Below the pieces are notes generated by a model. It searched no databases, had not been told where the DNA came from, and worked only from the letters and a program-made list of their open reading frames with translations. 64,000 nucleotides of DNA, from positions 1-64,000 of the forward strand of contig JACQFQ010000034.1 of assembly GCA_016199985.1 (NCBI GenBank), given 5' to 3'. Both the position numbers and the translations under genes were made by a program. Position 1 is the first letter of the stretch. Every line of letters starts with the position of its first letter. Below, piece after piece: positions 52,901-59,204 of the stretch. Source of the stretch: Verrucomicrobiota bacterium (lineage in GTDB: Bacteria > Verrucomicrobiota > Verrucomicrobiia > Limisphaerales > UBA11320).

Positions 52901-52958
52901 AGGAGGCCTGACGCTGAAGCCCGCTTACACCGCCACGGACCTGACGATGAAAGTATAG
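37980..52958 (+). CDS. Giant LEPR-XLL surface protein: dockerin-like, beta-helix, metzincin-like, LVIVD and tandem beta repeats
   Basis: A 4992-residue protein; GTG at 37977 directly precedes the ATG. It opens with an LEPR-XLL motif (ELLEPRILLSA, residues ~23-33), the N-terminal tag of huge exported proteins in this group. Approximate order: dockerin/EF-hand-like pair (217-268, GDTNGDRVTN and DLNGDGAVDAGDL); Ig-like and carboxypeptidase-regulatory-like segments (300-900); right-handed beta-helix (~1240-2205); DUF11-type domain (~2325-2440); a metzincin-like zinc site AAHEIAHTLGAVD near residue 2584 with DIMAAG downstream; ASH/choice-of-anchor-D repeats (~2705-2935); a thrombospondin-3-like calcium segment (~3018-3062, DGDGDGLPDD); LVIVD beta-propeller repeats (~3062-3372); Ig-like domains (to ~3590); and about six ~199-residue beta repeats to the end. 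It is probably a cell-surface adhesin or matrix protein. The CotH gene follows after 98 bp. Confidence 0.9.
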   Translation: MSVVTPRPPPPAGRSPHSFDLELLEPRILLSAAPVPAPPATSPPLSQDSVVVHSNSEISPPSAMEIAPTTAATLESIFGVAELQPLSPSPPPAGPGLADATPSTAPSIVDHQINGGAASRSRVTSLTYVFSDEVGSSIAPEDLVLRNLTTGKQVAAQDIQVAYDAVTRAATFTFPKLARQSLPAGNYLAAMRAGSVRNNSGIPLAVSDVYEFFVQEGDTNGDRVTNDLDLHRIWQSLGKPAQQRPASDDLNGDGAVDAGDLAVVSTSYFAHTARQPGIFAELSLDTGQSALDSISSAAAVSGRVFDRADVGTFLASIDGRAVQDGLDVSTDLLASGAFAFDQQRMQAINHGALADGAHILHLKTLDAAGRTQDSLDLSFTLERAPPTLALASPLTDGILALGAHLTGNADGTGSGIALLQYGFDTQPAYPMSVPASGQFDRELFIADLADGPHTLRLKLTDLAGNIASRDVAVQVDRFRGAFRVTDHTPASGDAEIGVTVRPQILFSRPIDAATLTSSNFYLTVGGQKADTRVVVSNDGMFAWLFPINPMPSGAKVTLTLDGGSVRPTTGTGFLDADGDGVSGGILRFDFTTVSVTNLNGTSLSGIVADPGPDLLPRTADDVAPGLDGQLGTFDDVFLRPIPGARVYLIGQESNVQITDAQGRFKFTTVPGGDVKVVIDGLTATTKPDGMYFPEMVMDSVMHVGQLNYIMRDMPEIYLPRLANKILQTVPADGKTRIEANPDAAPSLTPAERQRLTIQIDPGSLVASDGSRPTSAQIGISTVPAELVRDMLPPGILQHSFDITVQALGVSNFTAPARMTFPNVFNAVPGTQLNFLSFDHTTGRLEIDGTGTVSEDGLTVATDPGTGIKHPGWHSMAPPGLKVEGPKDPDPPEPQPCSGSVSAADHLFFADRDQTDFEIVSIPPPTPGDQVSPLDVTIEVDGPAGDFLEGLVSQSFQLPCGQSKRIHVEVKDTSDALLENLDALDIQAVLWGVKVRFHGTSTYVKDGQAIVQEVFDQRVYLYRFLDIAGADLELAADETVSTSGTKFEPTTDDGPGGAERVKHVLQATGGAQPTLQLTDAASPHFRLAESAGPGLSGTTSSGGGKVFVFDPTYPANGRPSTRQTLTNPVSVTTPDGNKVGEIQLQGTYLPRTQIFLNLDALVATLGGIADGSIPSTGLTDNELALFRAAPDRAALSDLVKSAVQSRFAEFSKVIDFVNQAGEDTITLNWFPVGAIIVNNGGDQSDASAIDDAPDIDLQQDGLQTTLRSAIEFANSVPGPHLILFNIPGGGVPVIHPLKPLPATQNTVTIDGTSQPGSGRVEIEGSLAGAGADGLVLLGGKSTVKGLAIDRFAGNGLVLRTLGEDTIDGNFIGTNADASAVQANTLNGVLIDNVGKNTLKNNVISGNQQNGVRIQGKDAVKNVLKNNLIGTNKERAELGNGVNGVFLIDAAASTSIGGTSTSDPEGNTIDFNHAAGVSLDRSAGSANAILGNSIYKNIGLGIDLKDNGVTPNDDGDADAGPNGLQNFPVLTLVKTNTRVIGAFNSRPGASYRLEFFSNNDGAHRTGFGGGEKYLGFVVVTTDGKGNASFDKTLGGTESHISATATLLDAQGAPTDTSEFAMIPIIVNVPFDFPDAKSDDGVSDTGRMTDDGRHESTLRSAIQTANGRPGRILISFDLPASSSFVIEATSELPHIESIVTLDATTQEGYVNGKPIITVSGTRAGGSSAGLIFDSNGSEMKAIGITAFQSDGLFLIGNSIDLTDFQATRNGRNGINAPNGKVTIHGPAKVSDNGAGRTADQASNAGLSGIEARMGLTTDALEVTGNKGNGIFSIDGNITINGDATISSNTDFGVRAHRDLVITGTSHKVSDNGWDGIFVPNGSLTVRGRIEANNNGSRRPASQRTNANIGGIGVDGFIRLEDVEAVGNVGNGVFSIRSDVQIRGNARLSNNTVDGLLAQTVSITGANHEVSGNGNYGILARSDLFIRGTMVANNNAATADASDHIAAIAVGGIMRADTLLVAGTRGIGILGGDIVIKVRADSRNNTQHGIVGDTVLLPSGDVSGNGGWGVVVRRVLKAGAAVRIHDNESGGVQGRREFLPASLGAGTPIASSEVESEELALALAQLPPADEPSSVLGATISNNRGPGIQWELGAGLTVSQANIAGNTGAGLNALAAAGAVIANGNWWGNASGPGGSGPGTGNPVLGNVTVTHFLAQQSALVGSVGASEILGDIGAQATQILALQNWQFPSDTITVQITDPLGWLEGPATRPLTLKNGEGGSMTLVFNIPNTAVPGDHEEVTATLTSSSDPKAQSQVAFNVTAQAPSANLAMTFVGPTAPVDTGSDITYTATLTNTGPSIAAGVLLSLPLDPGLELLNFSASQGTFAFDEVTLTVRLDLGSLAPGGSEKVALLVRVQGSSDLLMTWSATTTTLDPVLANNSVVVQTAVTPPSNPSGAAGPGANPAPASVDNAASPRVAPPPPTFGNLFLSLGSSAPAQSPDDPKRKLADSGAVRGNVGGDGVDDSDLIPEALDLSDHLVTLAARNYTLSQALNLSLRSNVVVFLEKHLWSNPELTRNQLANALATTAAHEIAHTLGAVDVAEMQTNMTNRSQTARRELRLGGSSGRDDIMAAGAVDAEGRLAFKKGLSRELLKMGMGADWTREDGAAAEAAYLGHIEVYGLDAFGVQSGGQVGGGTVQTKPVITGPYLVILDADGSLIRGLIDFGATPVDGPAGALRAQTLTLSNAGGADLTIKSVRLESASGAFTLVPLPSNTVLSPGSSSGVALSLSFDPTTSGLDEAVLTLETNAGAIARQIRLRGDGQSAGGDLRAEIGNNNLGGQTVAGGVKIATGALTLRNAGAASLTITRIVVSSEFSLGGLPASFGPGQPLVLAAGATITLDVGFDPDVIGLRPGDIQIDSNDADTPSYHQKLVGTGLANAGTAAQRMHDYVVMTTPFVGGSQELRTRANADGDWSLFLPADEPILFSIFDPASGLIASGAHITGRAGQTTKLPAQAFLASTAPDGDGDGLPDDIEFAVGTSTKRADTDADGIGDLEEIRLGLDPLGGFGLPIGVVGGVRLNGEAREVVVEPSIQDPTIQLAYIATGTGGLAVVDTTFPDNPIILSQLKLPGENNDVAYDANLKLAVIAAGSAGLHWVDVRKATQPALVKTLSMPGTASRLETYNGFAYVAVESSLIQVDLELGEITQTLDVTGSGVITDIARDGATLFTMDAGRTLRAVDITGGGMSSRGSLVLKDGGGLLSVSDGIAYIAASSNPLGGYSTVNIADPANLKLISDSKSTSNLAGKAVVYNRAGIALVGGNFGPTPVVDLFNAADPAQTAQFQTRFTLPSVPNNLILAAGRAFVADGASGLQIINFLPYDVRGQAPTVAITPSLPDLDPNTSGIQVQEGSVLPVDVEARDDVQIREVTLLLDGRPVETGIGYPYSFQPRLPKISAGVSTVTLQAIAKDLGGNTRVSAPVRLNLVKDTFAPALLIVDPADGSVRASGQNLITLSFSEALDPGAIDASNYSLIRDGDGAVLSPNNVALRGNGRRVELTFAGVPAGAYALAVQGPKIADLAGNALGAGVVTSRFTVVDASIAWINLNGGAWDDPANWNLNRLPGPDDTVVVSVPGKVTVTLHSVADVFTVKRLLSEERISIRDAKLTLTSASTLSGGVNLGSFETGTGNSLLNAAGGATLSGVSTWIDGKITGNATLVGTLVIAGDAFKSLGDPFTGSPGTLNNKGTVVHIATTFSGGLGFANGVFNNLPGGVYDFRSGGEMHYFSGTTAKFVNTGTLRRSGGSGRANLGVPFESAGGVVDVQAGELQFTNGTATQTQFRVRNGATLSVKFGSFTIGVGSSVSAAAGAIVLALGSAGGNAAWVVSGDYENAGKTVLTSDGSGGAGTMVINGTARTGSLEINGGSLGGTGSLLLAGDSSWIDGEIKGPLTITNRGVLTLSGTAAKNFSATLNNEGTIVQTNAATFYFRGATLNNRAGALFDLQGTSGLFSSGVNVFNNAGVLRKSVSAASIPFGPVFNNTGAVDVRTGELRFTGGGSSTDRALLAGPLGSLVFDGGTFTLSGATTFSGDGLVKLNSGTLAAAASGVTTFNLPGAGFQLLGGALNGAGAMLNASRFEWAAGSIGVLGGFVNNGQLSMTTTNVHSLAGSFINAGTAKHTGSGSVGFSAGTLTNQAGAVYEMQSTGGFFVSAGTGNSFINQGTIRKGVSTGRVDLNVPFTSTGLILVTAGDLGIRGAGAASNQSFQTNGTGRLVFDSPAFTISGADQFTGDGAVQVNSGTVTVAAGAQVVFALAGGGLQINGGTLVSNGSATSSGKLDWATGGLTVGATGSFTNAGVMTLSTTGAHLLTGAFTNSGTALHAGSGSLQFNNTTFTNLPGAFYEIQSTGGLFISSGASNSFVNQGSLRKTTNTGRADITVALAQTGLLEIAAGELWLRGGGTIADQTVQIATASGLIFDNGTTTLSGAVRFEGNGFVRVNGGTVTAAAASKTTFSLGTGGLQLFGGTLNGAGAIAANGKTEWTGTTLSVLGGFTNNGVMSVTGTSSRALGGSLNNAGAIIHSGSGPVAFTGAVLTNLVGATYEQQSTGGLFSSSGAGNLIVNQGAWKRTTSSGRVDINVAFNSTGTCAVDSGELWLRGGGTLTDQNLQIASQAALVVDNGTLAINGTVRIQGDGAFRLTGGTMATSAGSQLFFQLATGGSALIAGSLNGAGVAANTAKADWSGSSLSLAGGFTNSGALTISGTSSKSLSGVFNNQGTAQHTGSGAIALSSATVNNASSGVYDLQSTAAFFVSSGVGNVFLNAGTLRKSVGTGVVTLDVSVVNSGAISVVSGELRLHRGGSTTGGAWTVADPAKLTLDAGTFDWLGSANTFVGNLTNGATLNVGGVGAVGVLNITGNYTQTSVGQMNLELGGAGANQFDQVVVSGSATLAGVLNLPLTNGFKPALGQAFQLMTFGSHAGVFTSITGVNLGGGLTLKPAYTATDLTMKV
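49250..52560 (+). repeat. Tandem ~600-bp coding repeats in the giant gene
   Basis: A marker phrase (QSTGGFF, QSTGGLF or QSTAAFF) recurs near nt 50550, 51150, 51745 and 52340, with an earlier variant (QGTSGLFSS) near 49955. Spacing is 596-600 nt, i.e. about 199-200 residues. A less similar first unit (FRSGGEMHYF) sits near 49275. Each unit has the pattern FTNxGxxxxTGSGxxxF, then a marker, then LRKxxxTGR, then GELWLRGGG. Confidence 0.85.
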
Positions 52959-53056
52959 GACTTGGCGGCAACTGAGGCTTCCAATCCTCCAGGAAACCCC
53001 TACGTTCTTTGCTCATCGCCCGACCCGATCACACTTATCTCTATCTCAACTGAGCC

Positions 53057-56000
53057 GTGAGCATTCTGTCCAAACCCTCGCACGTCTTTCCGTGGTTGAT
53101 CCTCATGGTCTTGATCCAGGCGCCCGGCGCGCACGCGGCGCCGCTGGGCCCCGCTCCCAACACCGCGCCCGCCGACAACGTGGTCGTGTTCAACGAGGTT
53201 CTTTACCATCCGCGGAACAACGATCCTCAGCTCGAGTGGGTCGAGCTTCACAACCAAATGTACGTCGACGTCGATCTTTCCAACTGGTCTTTGGAAGGCG
53301 CGGCGCAATACCGACTCCCCGCTGGCACGGTGATTCCGGCGGGAGGCTACCTGGTCCTCGCCGCAAACCCGGGCTTGTTGCGATCCAACACAGGGCTCGA
53401 CACCGTCCTCGGCCCGTGGACCGGCAAGCTCCGAAACTCCGGCGACACCCTGACGCTCCGCAATCACAATGGCCGGCTGATGGATGAGCTCGCCTATCAG
53501 GACGGGCCGCCGTGGCCGGTCGGCGCGGATGGGTCGGGCGCGACCCTGTCCAAGACTCGAAGACTGACTCCAAGCGGACCGGCCGAGAATTGGCGGGCCA
53601 GCTCCGAAATCGGCGGCACTCCGGGACGCGTCAACTTCCCCGGCCTGGAGGGCGCTCCGCCCGCGACGCCGTCGCTCGTTTCAAGGAGCTCGGACACGCG
53701 ATACCACGTGCCGTCGGCGAGCGATGACATCGAGATCTGGCGCCAGCCTCAGTTCGATGACTCTTCCTGGGCGTCCGGGCAGGCCAGCGTCGGTTTCGAC
53801 CTCTCCGCGCCGCCCAACGGAACGCCGACTCCCGTCCGATGCTACCTGCCCTTGGAAGGATCCCTCCTGGACGAGTCGGGCAACGCGCTCAACGGCGTCG
53901 CCTCAGGCTCAAGCTTTGTCTACTCCACCAACGCCCCCCCGAAACTGGCAAGAAAGCGCAGCGGCGACTTCAACGGCTCCACGACGTCCGTGCAGATCAG
54001 CGACCCCGTCGACCCCGATGCCTACACCATCTCCGCATGGGTTCGCTTCGAAACTTTGCGAGCCTGCAGCGTCGTGGTTCGCACTGACGCCGGCGGCCCC
54101 ACCGCAAGCTGGTCTCATCAACTCCGCGCAACGGCCGCTGGGAAGTTCGAGCACTACGTCTACGACGGCGGCGGCCAGCTGATCACCGGATCCACGATTG
54201 CGGTCCGCTCCAACTGGTATCACGTCGCCATCACGGCGCGCGCGAACGGCGTCATGCGTCTCTTCGTCAACGGGCTTCAGGAAGGAAGCGATCGTCCCGT
54301 GGGCAACCTCTGGGCCGCCGGCGATCAATGGCGGCTGGGAAGCAACTCGGGCGACGGCCGCAATTTCATGGATGGACAGATCTCGGAGTTCGCTCTTTGG
54401 CATCAGGAGCTGACCGCCCCCGATATCGCGAGGCTCGCCTCAGGCGCGTCGCCCCCGCTGCTGAACGGGCTGCTCGGGTCCTACGGCTCCGATGTCAGAG
54501 TCGATCTCGCGGGCAGGAACAGCTCTCTCTGGCTCCGGTCGTCGTTCCAGATCGCCCCGGGCCGAGCTTACGACCAGCTGTTCTTGGATGTTCAGTACGC
54601 CGATGGATTCGTCGCCTGGCTGAACGGGGAGGAGATCGCGCGCCGCAACGCGCCGGAGACGCTCGCCTGGAACAGCGCCGCCCCGCTGGATCGCGCGCTC
54701 AACGACCTCTTGCGAACCGAGACGATCGATCTCTCCAACCACATCGCCGCCCTCCGCCCTGGAAGCAACGTTCTCGCCGTCCAACCCATGCTTCGCACCG
54801 CGCAGGATACCCAGTTCCTGTTCACGTCCCGGCTCCGCAGCCGCGAGATCCCCCACGACGCCGATCGCGTGTCTCTCGTCTTTCACGAATCGCCGCCCGC
54901 TCAGGAGACGCCGTTCTGGATCGAGCTGTATAACTACGGCGACGCGTCGCTTGACCTGGGCGACTTCCACCTCCTGAGCTCGGGAGGAACGGAGGCTCCC
55001 CTTCCGTCGCGCCTCATTCCGGCGAAGGGGTTCGCGGTTCTGACAACGCAGGACATCCGGACCACGGCGCATTCGGGCGACCGGTTTGATCTCTTGTCCG
55101 GCGACGGCGCCGAGCTGATCGATTCCATCAAGCTGGGCGGCGTTCTCTTGGGCAGAACCGAGGCCTCTCCGCGCGGTGAATGGGCGTATCCCTCCGCCCC
55201 GACGCCGGGAGCGGCGAACTCCTTCGAGTGGCGCGACGAGATCGTCATCAATGAGATCATGTACGCCGCGCCTCCCCGGTTCCCGCTCGTTTCCAGACCG
55301 CCTGTCGACAGCAACACGGTCATCCTCCCCTTCGACGCGTCGTGGAAGTACAACAACACGGGCGCCGACCTCGGCGACTCCTGGAAGGAACCCGGATACG
55401 ACGACAGCGCCTGGCCCGCCGGGGCCGCGCCGCTCGGCACAGCGACAGGCAATCTCCCGCTCGCCCTCAAAACGCCCGTCCCCGCAAATGGCAAAACAAC
55501 GTTCTACTTTCGAACTCAATTCAACGTCGCCGCGCCTCCGGCCAACGCGACGCTGCAGCTGACAACCGTGTTGGACGACGGCGCCATTTTCTACCTGAAC
55601 GGCCAGGAAGCGCGGCGCGTGAACATGACGAACGGCGCCGTGGGATATCTGACGAAGGCCGCCTCCAACGTCCTGGGCATCCGCCTCAGCGCGCCCCTCG
55701 CGCTGCCCATCCAGGCTCTGCGTCAGGGTCTCAACACGCTGGCCGTGGAGGTGCATCAAGCGGTGACGAATGGAGCGGCCGACTTCATCCTGGCGGCGCG
55801 TCTCCATTTCAGCGAGGAGTCTCAGCCCGGGATTCCCGGGGAACCCTATGTCGCGGGCGATGAGGAGTGGATCGAACTCTATAATCGCTCGGATCACGCG
55901 GTCAGCCTTTCGGGCTGGCGCCTGGCGGACGCCGTGGATTTCGCGTTCCCCGGCAGCGCGCAGATTCCTTCGGATGGCTACCTGGTGGTCTCGCGCGACG

Positions 56001-59000
56001 CGGCCACGCTGCGACAAAAGTTTCCCGGGATCACTATCGTCGGAGACTACGGCGGGAAGCTGTCGAGGAACTCGGATCGCATCCGATTGCTGGACCCGCG
56101 GCTCAATGTCGCGGATGAGGTGCGTTACTATTCCGATCGGCCCTGGCCTTCGGCCGCGCATGGCGGAGGCTCCAGCCTGGAACTGCGCGATCCGCGCGCC
56201 GACAATTCCGTCGCGGAGGCCTGGGCCGCGAGCGACGAGGGCGCCGGATCGACTTGGCAGCACTACAGCATGCGCGGCAAGGCGATCACTCCCGTCTACA
56301 CGCCGTCCACCGACCTGTTCAAGGAGCTCCGCGTTTGCTTGCTCGACGCGGGAGAGGCGCTGATCGACAACGTCTCCGTCGTCGAGGACCCGGGGTTCAC
56401 GCCCCGTCAGCTGATCCAAAACTCCACCTTCGACGCCGGGCTGTCGAAGTGGCGGAAGATGGGGACGCATATCCGCTCCTTTGCCGACGACGACCCGGAT
56501 CATCCGGGAAACAAAGTCCTGCATCTTGTCGCCGAGGGCGCGGGCAGCTATCTCAACAATTTGATCGAGACCACGCTGAAGAGCGGGAACAGCATCGTCG
56601 GCGTCGTTCCGGGGAAGGAATACGAAATCTCCTTCGACGCCAAGTGGATCTCCGGATCGCCGATGCTCCGATGGGAACTGTACTACAACCAATGGGTCGG
56701 GACGGCGCGATTGGCCCAGCAGCCCGCGCACGGCACGCCAGGCCGGCGCAACTCGAAGTTCTTGGCCAACCTCGGCCCGACATTTCACGGACTTTCGCAC
56801 GCGCCCGTCGTGCCCAGGCTCCGGCAGCCCATCACAGTGCAGGTCCGGGCCGATGATCCCGATGGCGTGGCCTCCGTCGATCTCTATTACTCCATCTCCG
56901 CCAAGCCCTGGTTGAAGCAGGAGATGCCGCTGGCCGCGGACGGGTATTACAGGACCGCGCTTCCGGGCCAGAGCAACGCGGTGCAGATCCAGTACTACGT
57001 GGCCGGCCTGGACGGTCGCGGCGCAAGCAGCGTCTATCCGCCGGGAGGAACAAATTCACGCGCCTATGTGAAGGTGGAAAGCGCCGCCCTCGCAAGCCGG
57101 GTTCCGATCATTCGCGCGCTGGCGGATCCCAAGGAGGCGCAAGGCCTCATGCCGCTGACGAATCTGCTGAGCGATCTGCAGCTGGAATGCACTTTCATCA
57201 TCGACGACAAGGAGATCGTCTACGGCGGCGGCATCCGCCTGCACGGCAGCATGTGGAGCCGCCAGACCCAGGAGTCCACGGGATTCAACGTTCAGTTTCC
57301 GGAGGATCATCTCTACAAAGGCACACGAGCGTCGGTGATCTTCAGAAGGCGCGACCACGGGGAGATCCTGACCCGTCACATGCTGGCCAACGCCTCGAAC
57401 GTCCCGGGCAACTATGACGAGTTCATCTACCTGGTCTCGCCGCTCATCGGCAACGCGGGGTTGGCGCGGGTCATCATCGGCAACGACGACTCGATCTGGC
57501 TCAAATCGCAGTTCGAAGGCCATTCAGCGCAAGTGTACAAGCTCGAGGGCATCCGGGAATTCACAACCACCGACACGGGAGGGGCCGAGGGATACAAGGT
57601 GGCGATGCCGATCGGATGGATTCAGGAGTATGATCTGCAGGATCAGGGGGATGACAAGGAGCAGTATCGCTGGACCAACCTGATCTCCAACAATCGCGAC
57701 CAGGACGACTACACGCCATTTATCGCCATGGCGAAGGTGTTTGGGATGTCGGGAACGAACCTCCAGCAGCAGGCTCCCAACGTGATGGACATCGAGGAAT
57801 GGTCGAAGGTTTTCGGTCTCCAGACTCTCTGCGGCGTGGTGGATGTGTACACTGTGGAGAACCCGCACAACCTCGGCTATGCCGTGAGGCCCTCGGACGG
57901 GCGACTGCTCGCGCTGCAAAACGACTGGAGCTTCTACTTCCAGAGGGGCAGCTCCGAGCCGCTCATTGGCGCGCAAAATCTCTCGAAGATATTCAGCCTT
58001 CCTGTCTATCGACGGGTGTTCTACGGCGCGATCCTCGACCTCATGAACACGACGTTCAACCGCGCCTACGCCGCCCGCTGGGCGCAGCACTACAGCTTCC
58101 TCGCGGGCGAGGACTATGTTCAATACCTCGACTATATTTCGCAGCGCTCCGCCTTCGCCCGAACGCAGTTTCCCAAGACATTCCCGTTCGAGATTCTCAG
58201 CAACGGAGGCCAGCCCTTCTCCACAAACGTCGCGGCGATCACCCTGCAAGGCCGTGGTTGGATTGATGTCTATCGCATCACGCTCGGAGGCGCCTCGAAT
58301 GAGATCGGCGTTCATTGGATCGATGCGGAGAAGTGGGAGACGCTGATCGGCCTGGCCCCCGGGACCAACGACCTCGCCTTCACCGCCTACGACCGTCAGG
58401 GCGGAGTTGTTGGGAGCGACAGCGTTCAGATCGTGGCGGACATCACGGAACGGCCGCAACACGACTACCTCCGGATTTCAGAGATCATGTATCATCCGCC
58501 GCCGCCCACATCCGCGGAGCTCGAAGCGGGATTCGCGGATGGCGAGCAATTCGAGTTCATTGAGCTGGTGAACATAGGCCCCGTCCCTGTCGCGTTGAAG
58601 GGGGTTCGCTTCACGGTGGGCGTGAAGTTCACATTCGACGGCGCCGCCGCGTCGCAGCTCGCGCCGGGGCAACGCGTCCTTGTCGTCAGAAACCTCGCCG
58701 CCTTCAGAACACGCTATGCCGGGGAACACTACATCGCGGGCGTTTACTCCGGCAGCCTGGACAACGGCGGGGAAACCCTTCGCTTCGTCGATTCCCTGGG
58801 CGCGGTGATTGAAGAGATCACCTACAAGGACGCCGGGGATTGGCCGTATCAGGCCGACGGGGACGGGGCCTCGTTGGAACGGCTGTCCGCGGACGTCAAC
58901 GCGAATCAACCCTCGAACTGGCAGGCCAGCCCCGCTTGGGGCGGCACGCCCGGAGGCGTCGCGTCAATTCCGCCGAGCGTCAGCATCGCGGGTTTCAACA

Positions 59001-59197
59001 AGCTGGGACAGCTCCAGCTTCGCCTGGTCATTCCAGGCGACGGCGCATACGTCCTCGAGACGAAGGCAACGCTGGATCCCGGGCCCTGGCAAACGCTCAG
59101 AGCGCTGGCCTCCAGCGCGGCCGGACGCGCGGAGATCCTCTCGGATACTCCCTCGACAGGACCGGGCGCCCGCTATTACCGGCTGCGAAGGCCTTAG
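53057..59197 (+). CDS. Secreted CotH-kinase-like protein with lamin-tail and LamG domains
   Basis: A 2046-residue protein with GTG start and signal peptide (residues ~10-27, FPWLILMVLIQAPGAHA). Approximate order: lamin-tail domain 1 (40-195, VVFNEVLYHPRNNDPQ); LamG/concanavalin-like domain (260-465, YTISAWVRFETL); beta-sandwich (470-600); lamin-tail 2 (600-725); VINEIMYAAPP and a second beta-sandwich (755-915); lamin-tail 3 (935-1070); carbohydrate-binding-like region (1095-1220); Ig-like (1250-1335); CotH kinase-like domain (1350-1720: GGGIRLHGSMWSRQT, VIFRRRDHGEILTRHML, LALQNDWSFYF); lamin-tail 4 (1800-1970); and the recurring C-terminal module ending ARYYRLRRP. CotH proteins are atypical kinases that phosphorylate secreted proteins; catalytic competence here is not certain. 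Its neighbour, the giant LEPR-XLL protein, is a natural candidate partner. Confidence 0.88.
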   Translation: MSILSKPSHVFPWLILMVLIQAPGAHAAPLGPAPNTAPADNVVVFNEVLYHPRNNDPQLEWVELHNQMYVDVDLSNWSLEGAAQYRLPAGTVIPAGGYLVLAANPGLLRSNTGLDTVLGPWTGKLRNSGDTLTLRNHNGRLMDELAYQDGPPWPVGADGSGATLSKTRRLTPSGPAENWRASSEIGGTPGRVNFPGLEGAPPATPSLVSRSSDTRYHVPSASDDIEIWRQPQFDDSSWASGQASVGFDLSAPPNGTPTPVRCYLPLEGSLLDESGNALNGVASGSSFVYSTNAPPKLARKRSGDFNGSTTSVQISDPVDPDAYTISAWVRFETLRACSVVVRTDAGGPTASWSHQLRATAAGKFEHYVYDGGGQLITGSTIAVRSNWYHVAITARANGVMRLFVNGLQEGSDRPVGNLWAAGDQWRLGSNSGDGRNFMDGQISEFALWHQELTAPDIARLASGASPPLLNGLLGSYGSDVRVDLAGRNSSLWLRSSFQIAPGRAYDQLFLDVQYADGFVAWLNGEEIARRNAPETLAWNSAAPLDRALNDLLRTETIDLSNHIAALRPGSNVLAVQPMLRTAQDTQFLFTSRLRSREIPHDADRVSLVFHESPPAQETPFWIELYNYGDASLDLGDFHLLSSGGTEAPLPSRLIPAKGFAVLTTQDIRTTAHSGDRFDLLSGDGAELIDSIKLGGVLLGRTEASPRGEWAYPSAPTPGAANSFEWRDEIVINEIMYAAPPRFPLVSRPPVDSNTVILPFDASWKYNNTGADLGDSWKEPGYDDSAWPAGAAPLGTATGNLPLALKTPVPANGKTTFYFRTQFNVAAPPANATLQLTTVLDDGAIFYLNGQEARRVNMTNGAVGYLTKAASNVLGIRLSAPLALPIQALRQGLNTLAVEVHQAVTNGAADFILAARLHFSEESQPGIPGEPYVAGDEEWIELYNRSDHAVSLSGWRLADAVDFAFPGSAQIPSDGYLVVSRDAATLRQKFPGITIVGDYGGKLSRNSDRIRLLDPRLNVADEVRYYSDRPWPSAAHGGGSSLELRDPRADNSVAEAWAASDEGAGSTWQHYSMRGKAITPVYTPSTDLFKELRVCLLDAGEALIDNVSVVEDPGFTPRQLIQNSTFDAGLSKWRKMGTHIRSFADDDPDHPGNKVLHLVAEGAGSYLNNLIETTLKSGNSIVGVVPGKEYEISFDAKWISGSPMLRWELYYNQWVGTARLAQQPAHGTPGRRNSKFLANLGPTFHGLSHAPVVPRLRQPITVQVRADDPDGVASVDLYYSISAKPWLKQEMPLAADGYYRTALPGQSNAVQIQYYVAGLDGRGASSVYPPGGTNSRAYVKVESAALASRVPIIRALADPKEAQGLMPLTNLLSDLQLECTFIIDDKEIVYGGGIRLHGSMWSRQTQESTGFNVQFPEDHLYKGTRASVIFRRRDHGEILTRHMLANASNVPGNYDEFIYLVSPLIGNAGLARVIIGNDDSIWLKSQFEGHSAQVYKLEGIREFTTTDTGGAEGYKVAMPIGWIQEYDLQDQGDDKEQYRWTNLISNNRDQDDYTPFIAMAKVFGMSGTNLQQQAPNVMDIEEWSKVFGLQTLCGVVDVYTVENPHNLGYAVRPSDGRLLALQNDWSFYFQRGSSEPLIGAQNLSKIFSLPVYRRVFYGAILDLMNTTFNRAYAARWAQHYSFLAGEDYVQYLDYISQRSAFARTQFPKTFPFEILSNGGQPFSTNVAAITLQGRGWIDVYRITLGGASNEIGVHWIDAEKWETLIGLAPGTNDLAFTAYDRQGGVVGSDSVQIVADITERPQHDYLRISEIMYHPPPPTSAELEAGFADGEQFEFIELVNIGPVPVALKGVRFTVGVKFTFDGAAASQLAPGQRVLVVRNLAAFRTRYAGEHYIAGVYSGSLDNGGETLRFVDSLGAVIEEITYKDAGDWPYQADGDGASLERLSADVNANQPSNWQASPAWGGTPGGVASIPPSVSIAGFNKLGQLQLRLVIPGDGAYVLETKATLDPGPWQTLRALASSAAGRAEILSDTPSTGPGARYYRLRRP

Positions 59198-59204
59198 GCA
59201 CGAC

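Noticed and set aside
54440-56800. 786-codon minus-strand frame antisense to the CotH gene
   Set aside because: Low-complexity Arg/Gly-rich translation without motifs; the plus strand has clear lamin-tail domains here.
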